Positions 57,595 through 64,000 of a DNA stretch of 64,000 nt are shown piece by piece (position 1 is the first letter of the stretch; each line of letters opens with the position of its first letter). The stretch comes from Streptomyces sp. NBC_00457 (GTDB lineage: Bacteria; Actinomycetota; Actinomycetes; Streptomycetales; Streptomycetaceae), in NCBI RefSeq assembly GCF_036014015.1, contig NZ_CP107905.1, positions 1 through 64,000 of the forward strand, in the 5' to 3' direction. A model generated the notes under the pieces. It was given only the letters and a program-made list of their open reading frames with translations, was not told the origin of the DNA and searched no databases. The position numbers were made by a program, and so were the translations under genes.

Positions 57595-58302
57595 TTGAGC
57601 AGGACCCAGGATCGTGTAGAGGCAGTCAGCTCGAACGGGGTCCCCCACCAGGGACGTGGGGCCGGGCCCGTCGCTCCCCCACGGGTGTCGGCCCGCCGTC
57701 GCCGACCAGGTGTCATCGCCCTGTCACTGGCTCTGATCGCCGCCGGAGGAGCGGGGGTTGCCGTCCTGCTGCTGCAGGTCGGCCACCGCACCGAGGTGGT
57801 AACCGTGGTCCGCACCGTCCAGGTCGGCCAGGTCGTGACCGAAGACGACCTGGGCACGGCTTCGGTGGCCCTGGACCCGGCCGTCAAGTCGGTGCGCGGC
57901 ACCGACCTGGACTCGATGGTGGGGAAGCGGGCCGCTGTTGAGCTCAAGCCCGGTTCCCTGCTCGCCCCGTCCCAGGTGACGAAGGACTCGCTGGTGAAGG
58001 CTGGTGAGCAGTTGGTGCCGATCGGGCTGAAGCCGGAGCAGGTGCCGGCCACGGCACTGATTCCGGGCCAGAAGGTGGATCTGGTGCACGTCCCGGCCCA
58101 GGGCCAGGCGGACACAGGTAAGACGTCCGGCACCCTGCGGGAGACCATCACCGGACGGGTCGTGAAGGCCTCCAGCGCCGCCCCCGGCACGGGGATCGTA
58201 GTCGTCGACGTCGCCACCACCGCGCAGGAGGGGCCGACGGCCGCCGCGTGGGTGGCGGCCGGCACCCTGCGCCTGAACCTCGCGGCCCCGGACGGCAGCT
58301 GA
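57595..58302 (+). CDS. SAF-domain protein (CpaB/RcpC-like)
   Basis: A 235-residue protein from TTG 57595 (GGAAGGACGAGACG upstream) or 205 residues from GTG 57685. One membrane helix (about 41-62, GVIALSLALIAAGGAGVAVLLL) is followed by a SAF domain (about 65-130: VVTVVRTVQVGQVVTEDDLG, KRAAVELKPGSLLAPSQV) and a second beta domain. It matches CpaB/RcpC, the periplasm-facing component of Tad pilus machines. Its TGA overlaps the TadZ start. Confidence 0.8.
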   Translation: MSRTQDRVEAVSSNGVPHQGRGAGPVAPPRVSARRRRPGVIALSLALIAAGGAGVAVLLLQVGHRTEVVTVVRTVQVGQVVTEDDLGTASVALDPAVKSVRGTDLDSMVGKRAAVELKPGSLLAPSQVTKDSLVKAGEQLVPIGLKPEQVPATALIPGQKVDLVHVPAQGQADTGKTSGTLRETITGRVVKASSAAPGTGIVVVDVATTAQEGPTAAAWVAAGTLRLNLAAPDGS

Positions 58303-59126
58303 TGGCTGTCATCGCGCTGGCCGGGTGCAGCGGCGCTCCTGGCGTGACCACGAGCGCGCTCGCTCTGCTGTTGTCGTGGCCGCTGGAGCCGGGCCGGAGG
58401 ATGATCCTGGCCGAGTGCGACCCGGACGGCGGGGCTGTGTTGCACGGTCTGCTGCAGGGCACGCTCGGTGACCGGTACGGGCTGCGCAACATCTCGGTCG
58501 CTGCCCGCAAGGGCGAGTTCAGCGACGCGTTCTGGCGTCAGCTGATCGACTTGAGCAGCGAGGACGGCAAACAGGTCTCGCCGCGCGACCGGTTGCTGCT
58601 GCCGGGCATCACCGACCCTGCACAGGCGGCGAGCCTGGGCTCGGTGTGGAAGGTGCTGGCGCAGATGTTCCGCGGCATCGATGCCGAAACCGGCCACGAC
58701 GTCCTGATCGACCTCGGCCGCCGGGGGGCGTATGGGCCGTCCGGTGTCCTGGCCGAGCAGTCCGACGCCGTTTTGGTGGTGATCCGCAACACTCTGCGCT
58801 GCCTGCAGGCCGCTCAGGCCCGGGTGAGCGAGCTGGAGGAGCGCGTCGGCGACGTCGGGCTGATTGTGATCGATGAGGGGCCCTACCCCGCGGGCGAGGT
58901 GCAGCGGGTTCTGCAGGTGCCGGTGGTGGCGACCCTGCCGTATGCGCCGAAGGATGCCCGCGTGCTGTCCGACGGCGCCGAGCAGACGCGTCACTTCACC
59001 AAGTCGCCGCTGATGAAGGCGGCCCGGACAGCCAGCAGCGTGCTGGTCCAGCGGGCCGCGATGCGGCGGGCCCGCCTCGATCCGCGCGGCGCCTTTGCCA
59101 CGGGGGAGGTGACCCGTGCGCGGTAG
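58302..59126 (+). CDS. tadZ: TadZ/CpaE-like ParA-type ATPase
   Basis: A 274-residue protein of the MinD/ParA superfamily. Residues 3-20 hold a deviant Walker A (ALAGCSGAPGVTTSALAL, lacking the usual lysines), ILAECDPDGG (about 35-44) is the A' region, and DVLIDLGRRG (about 132-141) the Walker B-like strand. TadZ localises the pilus machine. It lacks the N-terminal receiver-like domain usual in this family; a stand-alone domain of that type is encoded at 15076. TGATG overlap with the SAF gene and an 11-base overlap with tadA. Confidence 0.82.
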   Translation: MAVIALAGCSGAPGVTTSALALLLSWPLEPGRRMILAECDPDGGAVLHGLLQGTLGDRYGLRNISVAARKGEFSDAFWRQLIDLSSEDGKQVSPRDRLLLPGITDPAQAASLGSVWKVLAQMFRGIDAETGHDVLIDLGRRGAYGPSGVLAEQSDAVLVVIRNTLRCLQAAQARVSELEERVGDVGLIVIDEGPYPAGEVQRVLQVPVVATLPYAPKDARVLSDGAEQTRHFTKSPLMKAARTASSVLVQRAAMRRARLDPRGAFATGEVTRAR

Positions 59127-60609
59127 GCCTCTGCACGCCGATCCGACCGTCGCTCCGCCGCCCGGCCGCCCCCAGCAGGCCTGGCCCCGTCCGGCGAACG
59201 GAACACCGGCCGGAGCTGCCTCGAGTGCGCACGCGCTCGGCGCCGCGGCTCCGCAGGTCAGCGTGGATTACAAGGTCGCCCGGCACATCGCTGCCCAGGT
59301 CGCCAAACAGCGCGAGGAGTGGCTGAAGACCACGCCGGACGTGGACCGGGCCAGCGAGGAGCAGCGCTGCCTGGACTGGATCAACGAGGCGGTCGCGCTG
59401 TGGTCGGACGCCCAGGCGATGGCCCCGCACGAGGACGAAGCCCTGCGACGCGCTGCCTATGACCTGCTCTTCAGGGCCGGCCGGTTGCAGCCGTATCTGG
59501 ACGACGAACGGGTTGAGGACATCATCATCCAGGGCCCGGACCAGGTGTGGCTCGACTACGGCGACGGCGAGCGCCGCATGGTCGGCCCCATCGCGGATTC
59601 CGAGGAGGAACTGCTGGAGCTGCTGCGGGAGTTGGCCCGGGGCTCCGGGCACAGCGAGCGCACGATCTCCACGGCGAACCCGACGCTCGCACTGTCGCTG
59701 CAGGACGGCTCCCGCCTCCAGGCGATCACAGGGCTCGGGCCGATGACCTACGCGGTCATCCGCCGGCACCGGGTCTCCCACGCCGATCTCGACGACCTGG
59801 TCCGGCTGGGCACGATCGACCCGATCCTGCGGGAGTTCCTCGGCGCCTGTGTACGCGCCGAGAAGAACATCATGATCGCGGGGAAGCAGAAGGCCGGGAA
59901 GACCACGCTGCTGCGGGCGATGCTCAAGGAGTTCGACCCGGAGTGCCGCTTCGCCACCGTCCAGACCGAGGACGAACTGTTCGCCCACGCCAACGGCTAC
60001 CACCGCCAAGTCGTCTCCCTGGTGGGCCGCGAGTCCAACGGTGAGAAGGACGTCACCGGCCGCGGCGCCGGTGAGGTCACGCTGCTGGACCTGATGCACC
60101 CGGCGCTGCGGATGTCGCTGGAGCGGATCGTGGTCGGCGAGGTCCGTGGTCCCGAAGTCGTCGCCATGATGCAGGCACTGACGAACGGGTCGGGCGGCAA
60201 CCTGTGCACCATCCACGCGCGTCGCCCCGACATCATCTTCGACCGGATCGCCGAGCTGTACGCGCTCGCCCAAGGCAACCTGTCCGAGCAGCTCGCCTAC
60301 CGGCAGACCGCCAACGGTCTCGACTTCATCGTGTACGTCGACATGACGGACGAGACGCAGATCGGCGGCCGCCGCCACCGCTACGTCTCGCACGTCCTGG
60401 AGCTCACCGGGATCGGCGAGTCCGGCCGTCCGGCGACAAACGAGATCTTCTCCCCCGGCCGGGAGTTCGGCGAACTGCGGGCAGTGCCACGCATGGACCC
60501 GGGCTGCATCGACGATCTGCGCCGGGTCGGCTTCGACTCCACGCTGCTGCAGCACCCGTACGGGGCGTGGGCGGCGCCGCTGCCGTTGAAGGTGGGGGCG
60601 GGCCGATGA
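59116..60609 (+). CDS. tadA: TadA/CpaF secretion ATPase
   Basis: A 497-residue hexameric ATPase for pilus assembly. Features: N-terminal helical domain (about 50-150) with ERVEDIIIQGPDQVWLDYGDG, Walker A AGKQKAGKTT (about 254-263), ERIVVGEVRGPEVVAMM (Walker B region, about 335-351) and NGSGGNLCTIHARRP with the histidine box (about 356-370). The ordering and length fit TadA. GTG start 59116 overlaps TadZ; the stop overlaps tadB by ATGA. Confidence 0.92.
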   Translation: MRGRPLHADPTVAPPPGRPQQAWPRPANGTPAGAASSAHALGAAAPQVSVDYKVARHIAAQVAKQREEWLKTTPDVDRASEEQRCLDWINEAVALWSDAQAMAPHEDEALRRAAYDLLFRAGRLQPYLDDERVEDIIIQGPDQVWLDYGDGERRMVGPIADSEEELLELLRELARGSGHSERTISTANPTLALSLQDGSRLQAITGLGPMTYAVIRRHRVSHADLDDLVRLGTIDPILREFLGACVRAEKNIMIAGKQKAGKTTLLRAMLKEFDPECRFATVQTEDELFAHANGYHRQVVSLVGRESNGEKDVTGRGAGEVTLLDLMHPALRMSLERIVVGEVRGPEVVAMMQALTNGSGGNLCTIHARRPDIIFDRIAELYALAQGNLSEQLAYRQTANGLDFIVYVDMTDETQIGGRRHRYVSHVLELTGIGESGRPATNEIFSPGREFGELRAVPRMDPGCIDDLRRVGFDSTLLQHPYGAWAAPLPLKVGAGR

Positions 60610-61547
60610 CGCTGTTGTTGGCACTGCTGAGCGGCATGGCTGTCATGGGCGGGCTGATCGGTGTGGTGGCAGGCGTCGTGGGCACCACGGCGCCGCGCAG
60701 GCCGTCGCTGAGGCAGCGGTGGAAGGTCCTGGGCGCGGGGCAGGCGGAGGATGTCCGGCTGCGGCGGCGGACGCTCGCGGCGGCCGGGGCCGTGGTGTCC
60801 GTTGTGGTGTGGCTGGTCTCGGGAAACTTCGTAGCCGGTGCGATGCTCGGCGCAGCCGTGGTGGGCGTGCCGTGGCTGATCACGCCAGCGCAAATCGTGC
60901 AAGAACGCATCGGCCAGCTGGAAGCCCTGAGCGAGTGGACGCAGCGCCTGGCCGGGCTGCTGCGACTGGGCATGGGCCTGGAACAAGCGATGATCACCAG
61001 CCGGAAGGGGGCACCGGAGGAGCTCGCCGAGCAGATCGCGGGCCTGTCGGACCGGCTGCGCCTGGGGTGGCGGCCCGAGGAAGCGTTGCGGGCCTTCGCA
61101 GACGAGCTGGACGACATCACCGCGGACAAGGTGGCGGCCGCGCTCATCCTGTCCGTCAACGACCGCGGCCCGGGCCTGGCCCAGGCACTGGAGGACCTCG
61201 CCGCGACCGTTCGCGACGAAGTCGCCGGCAAGCGGAAGGTCGAGGCCGACCGGGCCAAGTCCCGCACCACGGTGCGCTGGATGACCTTCATCACCCTCGG
61301 CATCGTCGTCGCCGGGTTCTTCGTGCCCTCCTTCACCCGCCCCTACAACACGCTACTCGGGCAGCTGGTGCTGGCGGTCCTGACCGCAGGGTTCGTCGGC
61401 ACGCTCGCCCTGATGAGGTCGCTGGGCATCTTCCGCCGGATCGCGCGCTTCCTGGAGGCCGATCCAAGCAGCACGGTGCGCCTGCCCGCGCTCTTGGTGG
61501 AGACGGATGTGCCGGGCGAGCGCGAGGTTGAAGGGGTGAGCTCGTGA
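60606..61547 (+). CDS. tadB: TadB inner-membrane platform protein
   Basis: A 313-residue protein of the GspF-like family. Membrane helices near residues 2-25, 57-90 and 220-275 surround a cytoplasmic helical domain (about 95-215) with LSEWTQRLAGLLRLGMGLEQA, EEALRAFADEL and DRGPGLAQALEDLAATVRDE, the T2SSF fold. It forms the platform for TadA together with TadC. Overlaps both neighbours by four bases. Confidence 0.88.
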   Translation: MTLLLALLSGMAVMGGLIGVVAGVVGTTAPRRPSLRQRWKVLGAGQAEDVRLRRRTLAAAGAVVSVVVWLVSGNFVAGAMLGAAVVGVPWLITPAQIVQERIGQLEALSEWTQRLAGLLRLGMGLEQAMITSRKGAPEELAEQIAGLSDRLRLGWRPEEALRAFADELDDITADKVAAALILSVNDRGPGLAQALEDLAATVRDEVAGKRKVEADRAKSRTTVRWMTFITLGIVVAGFFVPSFTRPYNTLLGQLVLAVLTAGFVGTLALMRSLGIFRRIARFLEADPSSTVRLPALLVETDVPGEREVEGVSS

Positions 61548-62434
61548 ACCTGTTGCCTGCAGTGGTCACCGGCGGCGTAGTGGGCGCCGGCGTCGCCCTG
61601 TTGGTGCGTGAACTGCTGCGCCCACAGCCCGCCTTGGCCGCGGCGCTGCAGCGCAGTGCCCCGGGCCTGTTGACTATGCCGGAGCCGGAGCCGGAGCTGG
61701 ACCGGGACGAGGTCTGGGGCCGGTGGCTGCTGACCCGCCTGGGGCGCCTGCCCGCAGTGCGTATCCCCGCCAAGAACCTGGCGCTGCTCGGGCAGGGGCC
61801 GGGAGCGTTCATGCTGAAGAAGGCCGCGCTCGCCGGGCTCGGCCTGCTCTGTCCGGTGCTGGTCTCCATTCCGTGGATCATCGCGGGTGTTTCCCTGCCG
61901 TTCTACGTGCCCGCCGTCGCCGGGCTCGCCGTCGCCGGGCTGCTGTTCATCACCCCCGATCTGGTCGTGCGGGACCAGGCCAAGCGGGCCCGGGAGGAGT
62001 TCGCCCACGCGCTGTCCGCCTACCTGGACCTGGTGGCGCTCAAGCGGGCCGCGGACGCGGGCCCAACCGAGGCCCTGGAGAAGGCCGCCGCGGTCGGCCG
62101 CGGCTGGCCCTTCCTCTACCTGCAAGCAGCGCTGCGGCGCGCCCGGCTGGAGAAGATCCCGCCGTATCAGGCACTCGAGGACCTGGCGCACGAGTACGAC
62201 CTGCCGGTCCTGGAGGACGTCGCCGACATCATGCGCGGCTCGGCCACCGACGGCGCCGCCGTCTACAAAGCCCTGCGGGCACGGACCGCCGCGCTCAACA
62301 CCGAACTACTCGCCGCGCAGGCCGCCGAGGCGAACGCCGCCAGCGAAAAGATGACCGCCCCCGGCGCCCTGCTCGCCGTGCTGGTCATGCTCCTGATGGC
62401 GTTCCCCGCGGTGATCCGCATGCTCACCGTCTGA
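61544..62434 (+). CDS. tadC: TadC inner-membrane platform protein
   Basis: A 296-residue GspF-like protein. N-terminal helix (about 4-20), a double helix about 88-142 (LAGLGLLCPVLVSIPWI and AVAGLAVAGLLFITPDLVV), a T2SSF cytoplasmic domain (about 145-265, with DLVALKRAADAGPTEALEKAA and AYQALEDLAHEYDLPVLEDVA-like segments), and a final helix (about 275-293). GTG start at 61544 overlaps tadB. It is the second platform subunit of the Tad machine. Confidence 0.86.
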   Translation: MNLLPAVVTGGVVGAGVALLVRELLRPQPALAAALQRSAPGLLTMPEPEPELDRDEVWGRWLLTRLGRLPAVRIPAKNLALLGQGPGAFMLKKAALAGLGLLCPVLVSIPWIIAGVSLPFYVPAVAGLAVAGLLFITPDLVVRDQAKRAREEFAHALSAYLDLVALKRAADAGPTEALEKAAAVGRGWPFLYLQAALRRARLEKIPPYQALEDLAHEYDLPVLEDVADIMRGSATDGAAVYKALRARTAALNTELLAAQAAEANAASEKMTAPGALLAVLVMLLMAFPAVIRMLTV

Positions 62435-62480
62435 CCGAACTGATGCAACGCACAGCACGAACTCTGTGGAGGTTCCCCTC

Positions 62481-62696
62481 ATGAAGCACACCGCAGCCCG
62501 CAGCTTACGCGCCGTCCGCTGGCTGACGTCCCGCCTGGAAGACGGGCTTGGCGAAGCCGGCCGACGGCCGGACCGGGGCGACATCAGCATCACCACCGTC
62601 ATCATCTGGGTCGCCGCGGTCGCCGGCGCTGTGGCGATCGCCGGCACCATCGCCATCGTGATCAACAAGTACAACGTCAGCCTGTCCGGCATCTGA
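62481..62696 (+). CDS. Pilin-like small membrane protein
   Basis: A 71-residue protein with a 35-residue charged leader and one C-terminal hydrophobic helix (about 42-62, TTVIIWVAAVAGAVAIAGTI). The boundary RRPDRGDISITTVIIW looks like a prepilin cleavage site after glycine, but the usual glutamate at position +5 is absent. Position (after tadC, before tadE) and size fit the major Flp-type pilin. GGAGG precedes ATG 62481. No prepilin peptidase is in the window. Confidence 0.7.
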   Translation: MKHTAARSLRAVRWLTSRLEDGLGEAGRRPDRGDISITTVIIWVAAVAGAVAIAGTIAIVINKYNVSLSGI

Positions 62697-63121
62697 TGGT
62701 CTCCGGCCGGCTTAAGGACTGGTGGCGCGGGCGACGATGGCGCGACGACCGCGGGGACGCATCCATCCAGATGGCGATCGTCTTCCCGTTCGTGCTGCTC
62801 GCCACCATGGCGGTCATCCAGGCCTCCATGTGGTACTACGCGCGGCAGATCGCCCTGACGGCCGCCCGCGAAGGTGCCACCGCGGCCCGCTCCTACCAGG
62901 CCACCCCGGCCGACGGCGCGGCCCGGGCCCGCGATGTGCTGGGCCGCGTGGCGGGGGACAGCCTGATCAACCCCGGCGTCTCCACGGCCGGCAGCACCGC
63001 CGAGCGGGTGCGGATCCAGGTGACTGGGACGGCCCAGTCGATGATCCCGGGCGTCGACGGCCTGCAGGTCAGCCAGTCGGCCTCCGGCGCCGTGGAGCGC
63101 TGGACGACCCCGGGAGAGTGA
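62696..63121 (+). CDS. tadE: TadE-like pseudopilin
   Basis: A 141-residue protein with a short basic leader, DRGDASIQMAIVFPFVLLATM (about 18-38, the TadE-type hydrophobic N-terminus), and an extracytoplasmic alpha/beta domain (TAAREGATAARSYQAT, RVRIQVTGTAQS). TadE-type proteins are minor pilins or their assembly partners. ATG 62696 overlaps the previous stop as TGATG; the stop overlaps the next gene. Confidence 0.82.
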   Translation: MVSGRLKDWWRGRRWRDDRGDASIQMAIVFPFVLLATMAVIQASMWYYARQIALTAAREGATAARSYQATPADGAARARDVLGRVAGDSLINPGVSTAGSTAERVRIQVTGTAQSMIPGVDGLQVSQSASGAVERWTTPGE

Positions 63122-63573
63122 ACGTCGTGCCAAGGACCCGGTGGGGGGTGGCCCAAGGGGATGCGGGCAGCGTGGCGATCGAAGCGGCCATCATCTTCCC
63201 TGCGCTGATCATGTTCGTGTGTATGGCGATCGCCGGCGGCCGCCTCATCACCTCCGGCGCGAAGATCAACGCCGCGGCCGAGGACGCCGCACGAGAGGCC
63301 TCCATTCACCGCACCGTGGCCGCCGCCCAGGACGCAGCCCATTCGGCCGCGAACGAGTCACTGACCGACCAGGGCATCAAGTGCGCCTCCAGCAGCATCA
63401 CCGTGAACACGGGCGGGCTCAACGTGCCCGTCGGGCAGGTAGGGACCGTCACCGTGACCGTGAACTGCACGGTCAATCTGTCCGACCTCCTGCTACCCGG
63501 CGTGCCCGGGGCTCGCACCTTGGAGTCCACCGCGACCTCGGTAGTGGACCAGTACCGGCAGCGGGGGAACTGA
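63118..63573 (+). CDS. Second TadE/TadF-like pseudopilin
   Basis: A 151-residue protein from GTG 63118 (GTGA overlap). GDAGSVAIEAAIIFPALIMFV (about 12-32) has the glycine and glutamate at +5 typical of processed pseudopilins. The mature domain includes AAAEDAAREASIHRT, two cysteines (KCASS, VNCTVN) and ends VVDQYRQRG. It is the second minor pilin in the operon; the next gene starts in a TGATG overlap. Confidence 0.8.
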   Translation: MNVVPRTRWGVAQGDAGSVAIEAAIIFPALIMFVCMAIAGGRLITSGAKINAAAEDAAREASIHRTVAAAQDAAHSAANESLTDQGIKCASSSITVNTGGLNVPVGQVGTVTVTVNCTVNLSDLLLPGVPGARTLESTATSVVDQYRQRGN

Positions 63574-64000
63574 TGATCTTGCAGCAGGTACGGGGGCGCA
63601 CCCGCATCGGGTTCGACGACCGTGGTGGGGTCACGGTGTTCGTCGCGGTGTGCGTGGTCGCGCTGATCGGCATCGTCGGCGTGGCCGTCGACGGCGGTGG
63701 CAAGATGCGCGCCACCGAACGAGCCGACTTCGTCGCGGGGGAGGCCGCCCGGGCGGGTGGGCAGGCCATCGACCCTGCCCAGGCCATCACCGGCGAGGCG
63801 ATCGTCGTCGATCCGCAGGATGCGCAGGCCGCAGCCCAGGCGTACCTGCGCTCCGTCGACGCTGCGGGCACAGTGGCCGTGTCCGCCGACGGCAAAACGC
63901 TCACCGTGACCGTCAACGGCTCGTACGACACGAAGTTCCTGCCCGTGGTCGGGGTCGGCTCGATGCCGGTGACCGGTCACGCCACGGCCACCCTCCTGCA
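63573..64000 (+). CDS. TadG-like pilus protein, cut by the window end
   Basis: The first 142 residues of a protein with a basic leader, a hydrophobic helix beginning GGVTVFVAVCVVALIGIVGV (about 18-37) and VDGGGKMRATERADFVAGEAARAGG (about 40-64), the pattern of TadG/'putative Flp pilus-assembly' proteins. An extracytoplasmic domain follows (AQAYLRSVDAAG, LTVTVNGSYDTKF). It starts in a TGATG overlap with the previous gene and continues beyond 64000. Confidence 0.78.
   Translation, partial: MILQQVRGRTRIGFDDRGGVTVFVAVCVVALIGIVGVAVDGGGKMRATERADFVAGEAARAGGQAIDPAQAITGEAIVVDPQDAQAAAQAYLRSVDAAGTVAVSADGKTLTVTVNGSYDTKFLPVVGVGSMPVTGHATATLL

Noticed and set aside
1..64000. CRISPR array, rRNA genes, integrase or relaxase
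   Set aside because: No regularly spaced direct repeats, no rRNA sequence and no tyrosine/serine recombinase or relaxase motif (HUH, MOBF/MOBP-like) was recognised on either strand; a divergent relaxase among the unknown proteins cannot be excluded.

Overview
The window is high-GC actinobacterial DNA and almost certainly a conjugative element of a Streptomyces-type host, either a plasmid or an integrative element. The gene families point there: Replic_Relax, a DUF5753/XRE regulator, a Methyltransf_19-type methyltransferase, a fulvocin-C-like protein and Tcp-type conjugation proteins. Genes are tightly packed, GTG starts are frequent, and many genes overlap by ATGA or GTGA.

1-18.8 kb, all on the + strand: about 25 small genes, mostly of unknown function, with two embedded tRNA genes. 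They fall into eight transcription units. Each unit starts with a copy of one promoter module: a G-rich 20-mer ending in a TTCAC/TTGAC -35 box, a 16-bp spacer (17 in one copy), and an invariant ACTATTAT -10 region. At least five copies are followed by a GC-rich leader hairpin. Recognisable products are a DUF932 protein, a ParB-domain protein, single-stranded-DNA-binding protein (SSB), a DprA-like protein and a PP-loop ATPase. This resembles the leading region of conjugative plasmids, which enters the recipient first as single strand. The first 400 bases carry an array of hairpins with a TCC triloop.

18.8-36.4 kb, an accessory zone: the PP-loop ATPase gene is split by a roughly 3-kb island holding a DUF6602 nuclease-like gene, an IS1380 remnant and an AT-rich orphan. 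Then come a triple-HTH protein, a Replic_Relax gene, a complete IS630-type element, secreted proteins, an HTH-membrane-lectin protein flanked by TGTCCSGGACA palindromes, a fulvocin-C-like bacteriocin precursor, and a leftward pair (duplicated winged-helix protein and a membrane protein). The 35.7-36.4 kb control region holds a perfect 45-bp palindrome and a dense cluster of TGCGCA sites.

36.4-48.4 kb, + strand: one coupled operon for a Gram-positive type IV secretion/conjugation machine: TcpC-like, small membrane protein, TcpE-like, VirB4 ATPase, VirB6-like membrane protein with C-x10-C repeats, lytic transglycosylase/NlpC-P60 hydrolase, and VirD4-like coupling ATPase. An IS5-type remnant ends this block.

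48.8-56 kb: accessory genes, including a VOC protein, a serine hydrolase, a Replic_Relax fragment, and a three-gene regulator/methyltransferase operon. 56.1-64 kb, + strand: a Tad/Flp pilus operon (lipoprotein, secreted protein, SAF/CpaB-like, TadZ, TadA, TadB, TadC, pilin-like, two TadE-like and a TadG-like protein that runs off the end). No relaxase, TraB-type translocase, partition pair, integrase or prepilin peptidase was recognised in the window.
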